The notes: generated by a model from the sequence alone, not told the origin. A stretch of 64,000 bases of DNA from Symsagittifera roscoffensis (GCF_963678635.1 NC_087062.1:71205345-71269344), one strand, 5' to 3'; shown: positions 44,960-54,862, counted from the stretch's first letter. Translations and numbers: made by a program.

Positions 44960-45680
44960 TTACTTTTGAAATTCCACTTTCTTTAAAATTTTAGATTGGG
45001 GGATGAATATTTTATAGTTTTTACGTGGTTGATTTCGGAGTCTTGTTGTTTTTCTATTTTCTGATTTGTCGATTTGTTCTTGGGGTATTATTTGTTCGGT
45101 CATTTTTCTATTTTTTCTTTGTTTTTGGGATTCTTTATGGTTTTGTGTATTGTTTTTGGAGGCGATTGGTTTTGTGTTTTGATTTTCGGTGGGGTTATCA
45201 TTTTGTTCTGTGTTTTTCAGATGTGGTTCATTTTGAATGATTTTTAATCCTGTGAAAGAATATAATTGAGTTAATTCGCGGAGTGCGTATTCTTTTGGGT
45301 AATAAGGTAATAGGTTGTTTCGATGTTGAACGATTTCTTTTTTGTTTGAGTCGGTAATTTTATATGTGACATCAGTGGGTTTTGCAATTATTTGGTATGG
45401 TCCTTTTCGAAAGGGTTGTAATTTTTTAGAAATTGCTTTTTGAGTATTAAAATTAGGTATTAAAACAAATGTTCCAATTTTTAATTCGGAGGCTGGTGTA
45501 AAACGTGAATTGATTTGTTCATTAATGTTTTGTCTTTGTAATAACTTTTTTGTTATTTTTTGATAAATTTCATTGTGTTTTTTATCTCTATTTAGAATCC
45601 ATTCGGTGTGTGTACCGGAGGCTAGTTTAAGAATTTGTGGGTGATGAAAATGATCTTCATCGTGCGTATGTAAAAAGGTA
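44960..45680 (-). pseudogene. Integrase C-terminal part in a shifted frame, copy A
   Basis: Downstream of a T5 run at about 45,675, one of the other frames stays open to a TAA at 44,960 and reads like the integrase C-terminus. It has HTHDEDHFHHPQILKLASG, a Lys/Gln helix, FTPASELKIGTFVLIPNF and FRKGPYQIIAKPTDVTYKI, the last matching the GPY/F module of Gypsy integrases. It ends in a Lys/Asn-rich tail. The 2,360-residue frame instead ends about 16 codons after the shift. Copy B does not reach this far in the window, so it cannot be compared. Confidence 0.75.
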
Positions 45681-48600
45681 GGTTATAACAAATTGAGTCT
45701 TTATTTGGTTGACAATAACCTTGTGCGTTTTTATGAGAATTTGCTGTAAACATTATTGGTTTGCGTGGCTTTTGGTTAAAAACCATTTCGTATGGTGACA
45801 TTCCTAAAGTTGTCGTAATTTGTGAATTATACGCTAAGGGAAATAATTTTACATCTGCTGACCATTCGGTATATTTTGTATCATTTCCGTTGATGATACA
45901 TCTGAGATATTCTTGTAATGAACGGTTCATACCTTCGACTAAGCCGTTTGTCCAAGGTGCATGAGATGTACGTGGTTTGTGTTTAATGTTATATAAATGA
46001 CATAGTGTGATAATTTCATTATTTATGAATTCTGTACCGTTGTCTGTAACTAAAATTTCTGGTAGTCCGAATTTTGCTATCCAGTGTTCATAGAGTGTTG
46101 TGTAAGCGTAATAAGCGTTACAATGTGGTACTGGGTTAAGTGCTACATAATGTGTAAATGCGTCAACAATTACCATAATGTAGGAGTTTCCTTCGGATGA
46201 GGGTGAAATTGGTCCTTTGGTATCAAATGAGATACGATGGTTAAAGTACAAGCTTTGTCCTTTAAAATCTTGTTTTTGTGCTATTTGTTTTTGATTTGGG
46301 TAAGGTTTATTTAGTTGACATACTATACAGTCATTGCATAGTACTTTTATCCAAATTGGTGCATTTGGGAAGTAAAAATTTTGTATAAAATTTGAATATG
46401 TTTTTTCTGATCCAGAGTGTCCTTTAATATTTTGTGTATGTGAAATATTAAAAGCTATAAGAATCATACTTAAAGGGAGACAGGGAACTGTAGATTCATT
46501 CAGGTTATACTCTAAAAGGTCTGTATTTTCGTTAATTGTTGTGTTGTTAAATTTGCGAAAGTATCGGAGGAGTGTTTTGTTTCCTAGAATGGTTGAATCT
46601 GCCTTGACAGGTTTAGTTTTATATTTGTGCCATGATTTTAGTTGTCTAATTATCGGGTCAAGATTTTGATATTGTTTCAGTGTTGAAATTGTAATCGTTT
46701 CTGTTGGAGGGAGAAAAATGTTTTCAATTTCGAATTTAGATAAGGGTATTGTATCAAGTGGGTCGTGAAGGTCAAAAACTTGATTTATTGTGTATTTTGA
46801 ATCATTTGTTTGTGGTCCTGATAAATTTATTTTATCAGTTAAATCTTCTTTTTCAATTAGTGGAAAATGGTCTTTTTTAGGCGGGTGTTGTTTTGTTCGT
46901 TTTTGTTGGGTGTTATTTTTTATCCATTGAGAATATGGGATTGGTTTGAAAGTTGATGTTCCAAGTAAATCAACTTCATAATGATTATTTTGACAATCTA
47001 AATAAAGTGGGAAATGTTGTAAACTATTTATTTGTGATTGTTCAATATCAGTTTTTACTGCATATTTGCATTCCAATCGGGGTGATGTTTCGTTTTCTGC
47101 AAGGTAGAATTTTATGTTTTTGGGTATTTCAACTGTTGTTTTTCGTGTAAGTAATTCAGGTGGTGTATTTCGACTTAAGGTGTCTGGTAATGCAAGATTT
47201 TTTCCTGCAGTCCAAACTATATGTAAGTTTGGAAATTTCATTAGAATTAGTTGAAATCTGTAAACTCGGTGGTTTGGGTTAGATTTTTGTGTAAAGAGAA
47301 AGATGATTGGTTTATGGTCTGTGAATAGAACTGTTGGATGTTTTGATCCAAGTATCAGAAATTCATATTCTGTCAGTGTATATATTATGGCTGTACATTC
47401 TCTCATTAGAGTTGAGAGTCGTAGCTCTGCTTGAGTGAATAATCGAGAATTTGCTGATATGAGGTTCATTTTATTTGTACCATTATGTGATTGTAATAGT
47501 GCTGCACCGATGCCAAAGTTCGAAGCATCGCACATTGCATAAAATGGTTGATTTGAATCTGGTATTGTGTTTGAAATTTGTTCAGTTAAAAGTTTCTTTA
47601 TTTCTTCAAATCGTGTTTGATGTTCTGTGTTCCATTCAAAATTATTTTGTTGTCTAAGGATGTTATAAAATGGTCGTAGATATAATTGCATTTTATAAAC
47701 ATATTTACTTAAAAAGTTTAACATTCCAAGAAATTCTTGGATTTTCTTTTTATTTGTTGGTGGTTGAAGTTTTTGAATAGCGTCAATGCGTGATTTTAAT
47801 GGAGTGATTGTTTTTCTTTCTATATTATGTCCTAAGAATTTAACTCTTGTCAAAAAGAAGTGTGATTTATCGGGGGCGGCCTTCAGATTTTCGTTCTGAA
47901 GTATTTGGTGATATTTTTCTAAAACATTGAACATCTCGTCTTTTGTTTGTGATTGCATAAAAACATCGTCTAAATAGGTGATTGCGTTTTTCTTGAGTAT
48001 TAGTGGTCTAAAAATTTTGCTCATAAAAGCTGAAAATGCTGCTGGTCCTATGGATATTCCATAGAATAAGCGGTTGAATTCATATTGTTGGTTTCCGATA
48101 ACAAATTGTGTTAAACGTCGTGATTGTTCATCTAGTGGCATTTGATTGTATGCACTATTCATATCGGCGGTTGTAAAGTATTTGCCGTTTATTTTTGTTA
48201 AAATAACTTGTATTGGTTCAATGGGCCAATTACATTTTGATTCATCTATAAGTGAATTGAGGTATCTAGCATCGAGAACGATTTTTAATGATTCTCCTTT
48301 AGCTAGAATGATAACAGGGTTGATAAATGTGTTGCCTTTTGGTTGTTCTTCTTTGTTTACTGGTGATATAATGTTGTATTGTTCTAAAATGTCGAGTAAT
48401 CTGTTTACTTTATCATGTAAGTGAATTGGTACTTTACTTGCTCTCTGTTTTTTGAAAACTGCGTCTGGTTTTAACGGGAGATGTAGTGATGAACTGATTT
48501 TTTCAACATCGAATTTTGATGTTGCATAGACTGATGAATATTTAATTAGCTGTTTGGCTAATTTTTCGAATTCGTCTTGTGTTATTTGTGAATGTTGGAA

Positions 48601-51600
48601 ATTAAACATTGTTAAAAATTTTTGTTGATTCTCTGTGTAGTTACTTATGTTGAATGTAGGTTTGAAATATGGGGTTTTTGTGAAATAATCCGTATTTCTG
48701 TTTTCGTTACTTATTATATTATTTATAGATAATTCTTCATTAAGAATTGTAGATTGGCAAATATCTAGTAATTGGAGTATATTATTTACGCGATAGGCTT
48801 TTTCGTGTATTGGTGATATTGTAGCGTTGGTTTCACAATATCCTAAAAGTCCTAAAGGTAATGTTACTTGGTAAGGTGTGTTGTTATAGACATGTAAGGA
48901 AATGATATCGGAATTCGAATTTTTCAAATATTTTATGGATGAGATTGTGATTTTGAAAAATTTGTGAATAGGTTTGAATTCAAATTCTGACATATAAAAT
49001 TTTTGTTTGTTTTGTTCTTTATCATATTGGTGAACTTGTTTGATTGAAAAATTATAGATATTTCCTGATAGTGGTTTTAGGTGTTTTCTTTGTTGGTTAA
49101 ATATCGGGTAGAATTTTGAAAAGAATGGTGGTTGTTTATTTAATCTTTGAAAAAATGTTAAGGATGTTTCTTTTGTTTTTGTATATTTATCTTTGATTAA
49201 TATTTTACTATTTAGTATGTTAATTGTTGGTATATACTTCGAAATAAATGGTATTCCAATGATATTATATTTAATGTCAGTGATATGGAATATTTGTTTA
49301 AATGGCTTATTTAAAATTTTGCTTTGCTCCATTGTTCTGGTGGGGAGGAGAAATAATTGGATTTTTCCGTAGTTTATCAATGTTGATCCTTGTGCTGTTG
49401 CTAGTTTGCTGGAGGTTTCAAGAGGTGTTAGCTTTGGGTGTAAGGTTTTTATTTCATTCCATGTGGGGATGTTTATTATGTTTGATTCTGCTCCTGAATC
49501 AATTAAAAAATCTATTTCAAGGTCTGGTGGTTGAAATTCTTTATTTCTTGGGCTTTCTAAGAGAAATGGTATTGTCCAAATTTTTTCTTTGGGTTGTTCT
49601 TTTTGTATATTTTGATAAATGTGGTTTGTATTCAAGCATTTTGTTTTGGTATTTTTATTGGTTTGATTTGTAGTGTTAATCTCATTTGTTTCTTGCGTCG
49701 TTGGTGTGGAATTTATGGGTGTAGTGTAATAATTTTGAAGAAATTCTGATTGATTTTCATATATGTGTGATGAAAAGGGTTGTTCATATATGACAGATTC
49801 ATAGTCATTTTCGACTTTTATCATATTGATAGAAAGAGTGTTTTCAGTATCACTTTCTGAATCTGATGATGTACAGTTTATTTGATTGAGTTGTAACGTA
49901 TCAGTTACTGTGTCATCAATACCTGGAGGGTCTGATGTTGTTTCTGGATTAGATTGTACTTGATTGATTTGTCTTTGATGTTTAGGTGTACTACTTCTGT
50001 GGCGATTATTAGAATTATTATAGTTATTATTATTCCGGTGTGGTGATTGGGAATAATTTCTATAACGATTATTATAACTTGAGTGTCGATTTTGTGAATT
50101 ATTTCGCGATCTGTTTTGGTAATTATTGTTTGGTCTGTTATAGTTCGATCTATTATATGAGTTATTCCTTGATTGATTATTCGGGTAATTCTGGTTTCGG
50201 TTGTTTGAATAACTTCTATTTCGATTATAGGAGTAGTTTCTATTCCTATTGTATGATGAATTTCGTGATTGGTTGTTTGGATAGTAGTTATTTCTTGATT
50301 GGGAATTAGATCTAGAAACAAATCGTTGTGTATTTGAATTTGATCTGGAGTAGTTATTTCGACTATTTGGTCTATTGTAGTGATTTTGTGATGAATTGTT
50401 CGTGTTTCTTCGTTCTGGTGATCTTCCTCTATAACTTGAGTTATATGGTGATTGATTTCTTGTATAATTTGTATTGTTCGGGAGTGGTTTTCCTGAACTG
50501 TTGTTGCTGTAGACTGTTTTATTCGGTAGATTTTGATCTTTTTTCATGTATTGATAGAATGATTTATTTGGTTCTTTATATTTTTGAGGTTTATTTTGAT
50601 TGTCTTGCTGTTTTTGTCTACATTCGGAAATACTATGTCCGTATCGTCGGCAATAATTACACCATTTTTTGAAAGATGGTTTGCCTTTAAAGTTTGGGTT
50701 CTTTTCGTAAATATTGAGTATTTCAGTGATTTTTTCAACGAGGTCTGTCTCTGATTCCTGTATATTATTAATATTAGTGGGAGTCGTTTCAATTCTGTTA
50801 ACGTATTGTAATTTCAGATTTTCCGTTTCTTCTAGTTTCATCGTGATTTCTGCTTGTTCTAATTTGTCTACTAGTTTTCGAAAATCTAAATCGGGTTCTC
50901 GAATTGAAGAAGGATGGGATGCTCTCTTTTTTATTGCTATTTTCCTTAATTGTGGTGTTAAGGTCATCATTAAGATTTCTGTCATCTTTGTGTTTTTATA
51001 GTCATGTGTATTTAATGAATATGCTTTTCGAACTAGTGTTTCGATTCGTACTGCTATTTGCTTGATGGTTTCGTTTGGTAATCTGCGAATTTCATTACAT
51101 AAAACTCTTTGTTGTTGTTTGTTTCTTTCGGAGTCAAACATTTTTGAAAATTCCTGTGTAAACCTTTTCCAGTTTGATTTTATTTCTAGAGGTAGTACTG
51201 AAAACCATTTTTGGGCTGCGCCATCTAAGGTTGTTTGTATTAACGCTGTGCGTCGATGTATCCAGTTTTGATGTAGTGGCGTATTAATTGGTTCAGGTCC
51301 AATATTTAAAATCAGGTTTGCTGTTACTGCATTTAAATAATCTTCTACAGAGTATTCAGGGTCTGTTCCTGTGAAAACCATTAAAGGTTTGTTTGATGTT
51401 ATTGATGATCCACCCATAAGGTATGGATTCATTGTCATTTGTAATGATTCTGCTGCATTTGGCATTTGAGAAAAATTTGAAAGTTGGTTTCTTGTTATTT
51501 CATGTTGTTGGAGATAATATGGGAGTGGTATTTCATTTTGCATTTGTGATGGTTGATACGAGTGTGCAGTCATTGGATTTTGTTGTTGAATTGGTTGAAA

Positions 51601-52704
51601 AGATTGTGTATTAATTAGATTTTGTTGTTGAATTGGTTGTTGATGTTGTGCATCTATTGGTGGTGGAGAAAAATTTCTATGATTTGTACGTGTTTTCTGT
51701 ATTTCTTGTCTACGATATTCTTGAGTATTTGGTGCAAATATATCTGGTTGTAAGAAATCATCATCTGAGGATAAATAATCCATTTGATAAGATGTCTGTT
51801 TTTTATTTTTATTTTGTTGAAAAAATGGGTAATTTTCACTGTGATCCTGTGGAGGATTTGTTTGGAAATTTATTGAATTAGGTTGGGTCATTGGGTTATC
51901 CCAATTTCGAGATCTTGTATATTGGTTAAAATTTCTTTGTGGTTGGTTATATGTTTTTGATGGATGTGTATAATTATAATTATGGTCTGCAAAATTGTTT
52001 CTAGTGAATGTTTTGCGTGTTTTTGATGGTATTGTCATGGGTCTGTATGTTTGGTAATCCATATGTGAATATTTAGGGGCAACCGAAGGTTTAACGGTTG
52101 ATTGTAAGGTTACCTGTGTTTGTGAAGGATTTGTATTTCTTGGTGTTGTTAAATTTGGGCGTATTGGTGAAATACTTTGTTGTGTAGTTGTTGTGTGTAC
52201 AATTTCTTCATTTATGAAGTGTGATGGTGTCTGGATATCTTGTTGAGTAAGATTCCTAGTTCCATTGAGGTTTTCATTGTGTATAACTGTAGAGTTTAAA
52301 CTATTATTTTGTGTATCGGGCAAAAAGGTATTATAGTTTAATGGTGTTGCATCAATGGTTAATGGTATTACTTTTACATAATCTCTTATGTAAGATATCG
52401 TACTTATTGCTTGACTTGAGATTGATTGTGGGAAGCTTATAAATGCGGGATGAGACCATTCGGGGTCCCAAACATAATCTGATTGTTCTGTGATAGCGGT
52501 ATCATCGTTCGAGTTTTGGGGTCTAAAATTTTTTCTTGCTTGTGCAATTAAATCAATATTGTGTGTGAAATAATCTATTATGAACCATGCCAAAATTTTT
52601 TGTAGATCGTGTTTTGTATGTTGTGAAACGTCGTCTTTTGTGAAATTTTCTTTAATGATGTTTAAATAACTAGAGAGTAGTGTGATTTCATGTCGTACTT
52701 TCAA
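45622..52704 (-). CDS. Gag-Pol polyprotein of copy A (2,360 aa open)
   Basis: One frame covers most of Gag and Pol with no frameshift between them. In order, with rough residues: Gln/Asn/Pro-rich region (1-430); capsid-like helical domain (440-620, GTDPEYSVEDYLNAV, LDGAAQKWFSVLP); zinc knuckle CNYCRRYGHSISEC (about 682-695); Asn/Arg/Ser/Tyr-rich low-complexity tail (about 730-910); protease IDFLIDSGAESNII (about 1,065); RT with TTADMNSAYNQMPL and active site YLDD (about 1,578; Leu for the usual Ile); RNase H with CDASNFGIGAALLQ and FTDHKPI (about 1,725-1,800); integrase with the H2C2 zinc finger and D,D,E residues at SFDTKG, VTDNGTEF and NGLVEGMNRS (2,155-2,255). The natural start is upstream, separated by the insertion at about 52,805. 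The frame is lost again at about 45,675. Confidence 0.93.
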   Translation of the reverse strand: MKVRHEITLLSSYLNIIKENFTKDDVSQHTKHDLQKILAWFIIDYFTHNIDLIAQARKNFRPQNSNDDTAITEQSDYVWDPEWSHPAFISFPQSISSQAISTISYIRDYVKVIPLTIDATPLNYNTFLPDTQNNSLNSTVIHNENLNGTRNLTQQDIQTPSHFINEEIVHTTTTQQSISPIRPNLTTPRNTNPSQTQVTLQSTVKPSVAPKYSHMDYQTYRPMTIPSKTRKTFTRNNFADHNYNYTHPSKTYNQPQRNFNQYTRSRNWDNPMTQPNSINFQTNPPQDHSENYPFFQQNKNKKQTSYQMDYLSSDDDFLQPDIFAPNTQEYRRQEIQKTRTNHRNFSPPPIDAQHQQPIQQQNLINTQSFQPIQQQNPMTAHSYQPSQMQNEIPLPYYLQQHEITRNQLSNFSQMPNAAESLQMTMNPYLMGGSSITSNKPLMVFTGTDPEYSVEDYLNAVTANLILNIGPEPINTPLHQNWIHRRTALIQTTLDGAAQKWFSVLPLEIKSNWKRFTQEFSKMFDSERNKQQQRVLCNEIRRLPNETIKQIAVRIETLVRKAYSLNTHDYKNTKMTEILMMTLTPQLRKIAIKKRASHPSSIREPDLDFRKLVDKLEQAEITMKLEETENLKLQYVNRIETTPTNINNIQESETDLVEKITEILNIYEKNPNFKGKPSFKKWCNYCRRYGHSISECRQKQQDNQNKPQKYKEPNKSFYQYMKKDQNLPNKTVYSNNSSGKPLPNNTNYTRNQSPYNSSYRGRSPERRNTNNSSQNHYNRPNSRNNYSRSNSNTQRFVSRSNSQSRNNYYPNNQSRNSSYNRNRNYSYNRNRSYSNNRNQNYPNNQSRNNSYNRSNYNRPNNNYQNRSRNNSQNRHSSYNNRYRNYSQSPHRNNNNYNNSNNRHRSSTPKHQRQINQVQSNPETTSDPPGIDDTVTDTLQLNQINCTSSDSESDTENTLSINMIKVENDYESVIYEQPFSSHIYENQSEFLQNYYTTPINSTPTTQETNEINTTNQTNKNTKTKCLNTNHIYQNIQKEQPKEKIWTIPFLLESPRNKEFQPPDLEIDFLIDSGAESNIINIPTWNEIKTLHPKLTPLETSSKLATAQGSTLINYGKIQLFLLPTRTMEQSKILNKPFKQIFHITDIKYNIIGIPFISKYIPTINILNSKILIKDKYTKTKETSLTFFQRLNKQPPFFSKFYPIFNQQRKHLKPLSGNIYNFSIKQVHQYDKEQNKQKFYMSEFEFKPIHKFFKITISSIKYLKNSNSDIISLHVYNNTPYQVTLPLGLLGYCETNATISPIHEKAYRVNNILQLLDICQSTILNEELSINNIISNENRNTDYFTKTPYFKPTFNISNYTENQQKFLTMFNFQHSQITQDEFEKLAKQLIKYSSVYATSKFDVEKISSSLHLPLKPDAVFKKQRASKVPIHLHDKVNRLLDILEQYNIISPVNKEEQPKGNTFINPVIILAKGESLKIVLDARYLNSLIDESKCNWPIEPIQVILTKINGKYFTTADMNSAYNQMPLDEQSRRLTQFVIGNQQYEFNRLFYGISIGPAAFSAFMSKIFRPLILKKNAITYLDDVFMQSQTKDEMFNVLEKYHQILQNENLKAAPDKSHFFLTRVKFLGHNIERKTITPLKSRIDAIQKLQPPTNKKKIQEFLGMLNFLSKYVYKMQLYLRPFYNILRQQNNFEWNTEHQTRFEEIKKLLTEQISNTIPDSNQPFYAMCDASNFGIGAALLQSHNGTNKMNLISANSRLFTQAELRLSTLMRECTAIIYTLTEYEFLILGSKHPTVLFTDHKPIIFLFTQKSNPNHRVYRFQLILMKFPNLHIVWTAGKNLALPDTLSRNTPPELLTRKTTVEIPKNIKFYLAENETSPRLECKYAVKTDIEQSQINSLQHFPLYLDCQNNHYEVDLLGTSTFKPIPYSQWIKNNTQQKRTKQHPPKKDHFPLIEKEDLTDKINLSGPQTNDSKYTINQVFDLHDPLDTIPLSKFEIENIFLPPTETITISTLKQYQNLDPIIRQLKSWHKYKTKPVKADSTILGNKTLLRYFRKFNNTTINENTDLLEYNLNESTVPCLPLSMILIAFNISHTQNIKGHSGSEKTYSNFIQNFYFPNAPIWIKVLCNDCIVCQLNKPYPNQKQIAQKQDFKGQSLYFNHRISFDTKGPISPSSEGNSYIMVIVDAFTHYVALNPVPHCNAYYAYTTLYEHWIAKFGLPEILVTDNGTEFINNEIITLCHLYNIKHKPRTSHAPWTNGLVEGMNRSLQEYLRCIINGNDTKYTEWSADVKLFPLAYNSQITTTLGMSPYEMVFNQKPRKPIMFTANSHKNAQGYCQPNKDSICYNLPFYIRTMKIIFITHKFLN

Positions 52705-52792
52705 ATGTTTAGATGTTTCTGTCGGTGAGACATTTGTTATTGGGATTTCGTTTTCTAATATCGAAATATAACTATATATTATTGCGAAAACT

Positions 52793-53185
52793 TCATTGGT
52801 GAATAATGGAGTTTGCTCTCTGTGAGTTTTGATATTGGATGCTTTTTATATATTCTGAAAAAACTTTTGAAAATTCTAAATCAAGATCGTCTGTTTGAAT
52901 TGTATATTTTCTATTATTATGGTTTGGTGAGGTGAATTCTATGGAGTAGATTCCATACTGTTGTGTTATGTTGCATATATCTTTTAAGTAGTGGTCTATG
53001 ATTTGTCTTTTGATTTTTACATCTGGGAACTCTGTTTTACATGGACTGATTCCGGGTTCAAATAAATTTAATAGTAAATTTTTGCAAAATATATGCTGTC
53101 CTCTATCAGTGGTTGCATCTACTATAAAAGGAAAGATTTCATCATCATCTGGACTTTCTTCACCTGGGGTGTGCGTTGAGCTCAT
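52793..53185 (-). pseudogene. Gag N-terminal fragment of copy A, cut by a 1-base insertion
   Basis: The frame starts MSSTHTPGEESPDDDEIFPF and follows the copy B Gag for about 125 codons. One extra T on the coding strand (near 52,803-52,807) then puts it out of frame and it ends at 52,793. The rest of Gag-Pol continues in the frame opening at 52,704. A single-base indel in a long otherwise intact frame may be real decay or a base-calling error. Confidence 0.85.
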
Positions 53186-53627
53186 TTTTTCGTTCGATGA
53201 CTGTTAATATGTAATTATTAATGTGTCGAATTGGTTGATTCCAATTGTATAAATGTACTGGTTTGTGTTTATACTGCTTTTTTATTCTTCTTTTTCCTCT
53301 TTTTGATGAATTTGAAGTTGTTTCTGAGTCAGAAAAATATAATTGATCGTGAAGTGGGCAATTTTTATCTATTGATTCTTTTAGTTTGTAAAGTTCGTCT
53401 AAACTGTTGGTTTCTGATTCTGAAAATGCGTTTCGATTTTTTGAAAATCTTTTTCGTGTTATTTGTCTTTGTTTCGTTATTATTTTTCTTTTTAGTGTTT
53501 GTCGTTTTGTTCGAATGTATCCAACTGTTTGTGTATGAGGTGTGATTACAAGGTCGTATTTTTTGTTATCTATTTCACAATTGTGTAAAACGATTGTTTG
53601 TTTATTTCCTAGGTTTTTAAATGACAT
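53160..53627 (-). CDS. Basic accessory protein overlapping gag start, copy A (155 aa)
   Basis: A 155-residue ORF whose last 26 bases overlap the start of gag in another frame. It has a dense basic block (RTKRQTLKRKIITKQRQITR, about residues 39-58), then SESETNSLDELYKLKESI, and a second basic block near 108-121. A basic RNA-binding or nuclear-localisation stretch beside a Leu-spaced segment is the layout of Rev/Rex-type RNA export factors. That similarity is only in layout. The copy B protein is identical, and no known family is recognised. Confidence 0.65.
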   Translation of the reverse strand: MSFKNLGNKQTIVLHNCEIDNKKYDLVITPHTQTVGYIRTKRQTLKRKIITKQRQITRKRFSKNRNAFSESETNSLDELYKLKESIDKNCPLHDQLYFSDSETTSNSSKRGKRRIKKQYKHKPVHLYNWNQPIRHINNYILTVIERKNELNAHPR

Positions 53628-54144
53628 AAGGTTTAGGATGACGGATGCAAAAGGTTGTTAAATGGTTTCTATTTTCTTAAACTGTTAGTTCTTACGATTT
53701 TTTGGTTAGCTTAACCTGGGTCTGTTTGTTCAGGGTTGGAGAGAAAAGTATATCGATTCCGAAGAATGATTTTTTACTTTCTCGTGGCTAGTATAAGTTA
53801 AGGTGTTAACTTACTTAATCTTACTTAGGGGTAGTGATTGTGTTCAAGGGTTGGAGAATAGTAAATCGATCCACAAGGTTCAGGTATAATTAGAACGCGA
53901 GTAGTTCGTTAGATACTATTTTAAACTTACTAAGTCTAAGATTTATCCTGGGTCTGGTAAGAGGGGGGATCAAGTGAAGGATGAATAACCGAAGTTCTTC
54001 ACTGTTTATCCTAATTTGAATGATTAGTTTTGTTTAAAAATTTCTATTAGTCTTAGGTCTTTAGAAAGGGTTGGGTAGTGAATCGACGTTTGAGGTCGTT
54101 AGACACTAATTAAGTGGGTGGGGGAGAACAAAGTTGTTCTGTTT

Positions 54145-54169
54145 GATCCAAGGATAAGCCTTGATGATC
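54145..54169 (-). promoter_or_regulatory. Leader hairpin, repeat 1 (copy A)
   Basis: A 25-base unit with inner arms CAAGG/CCTTG, loop CTTAT, a two-base AT bulge and outer arms GATC/GATC. It occurs again 60 bases away and in both element copies. It lies between the primer site and gag, where packaging or translation signals are expected. Confidence 0.5.
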
Positions 54170-54204
54170 AATTTTGAAATTTAATTAAGTAGAAAATGAT
54201 TTAA

Positions 54205-54229
54205 GATCCAAGGATAAGCCTTGATGATC
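54205..54229 (-). promoter_or_regulatory. Leader hairpin, repeat 2 (copy A)
   Basis: Identical to the unit at 54,145-54,169. The sequence between the two is AT-rich and less structured. Confidence 0.5.
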
Positions 54230-54558
54230 TGGTTTTAAAATTAAGTGAATTTAAGTTTTAATAAAATTTTAAATGTGTGTAAAGGAAAGATTTAGTGTTT
54301 TGATGATATTAGTGGGTTTATGATTGCTGTTATGTTTTAGGTGATGGAGCTGGAACAACAGGATGATTTATAATTACTAATCATTTATTGTCATGCTACT
54401 AATTTTTATTTTGATTTTTCAATAAATATTTTTCAAACATGTTTTGTATATTACTGCAGAATTTTGGAAAACGATCTGAGATCTTTTTATCAATCGTTAT
54501 TGTATATTAAAAATTTTGTTTAGCGCCTGAAATGATTTTGAAGATTAACTTCAAGGTT

Positions 54559-54792
54559 TTATGTTTGCAAATGAAAATCTAAATTCATTGCTAGTAGTAT
54601 TCTAAATATAAAAGTTTGTTCTGGCTTTTGCCGAACTATCATATAACTATATGGCAAGTTTCTACTTTGTCGTATGTCGTCTCTGGTTCGAGGTCTTCTT
54701 CCAATTCCGGGTGGTTCTGTTATGGTTCGGAATATTGGCTCTGATCTATTGAGTCGTAGAGACATTTCGATTAAATTATTGTCGTATAACAT
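54559..54792 (-). CDS. Small Arg-rich leader ORF, copy A (77 aa)
   Basis: This is the first ORF after the primer site, 77 residues, beginning MLYDNNLIEMSLRLN. The middle is Arg-rich (GRRPRTRDDIRQSR) and the end is hydrophobic. The copy at 56,739-56,972 differs only by Pro to Leu before GIG. A conserved ORF in an otherwise divergent leader suggests it is used, but nothing identifies a function. It could be a small RNA-binding accessory protein, a leader peptide, or chance conservation between two recent copies. Confidence 0.45.
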   Translation of the reverse strand: MLYDNNLIEMSLRLNRSEPIFRTITEPPGIGRRPRTRDDIRQSRNLPYSYMIVRQKPEQTFIFRILLAMNLDFHLQT

Positions 54793-54862
54793 TTTTTAAA
54801 TGTTTTTGTCTAATTTCTAATCTATTTTGGTTAATTCTAAGCTATTAAGGTCTTGTTCGAGA

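Larger units (their letters stand above)
53628..54558 (-). other. Long leader of copy A
   Basis: About 930 bases between the two small ORFs with no coding potential. Apart from the hairpin pair it contains several LTR-like Pu/Py patches and stop codons in all frames. Confidence 0.5.

Noticed and set aside
45660..45690. Programmed -1 frameshift in integrase
   Set aside because: ACCTTTTTA does not allow P-site re-pairing, and a programmed shift inside integrase has no known parallel; an indel is simpler.
38100..53600. Numerous plus-strand ORFs across copy A, and minus-strand ones across copy B
   Set aside because: They mirror the A/C-rich coding strand, are Phe/Val/Cys/Leu-rich, and have no independent support.
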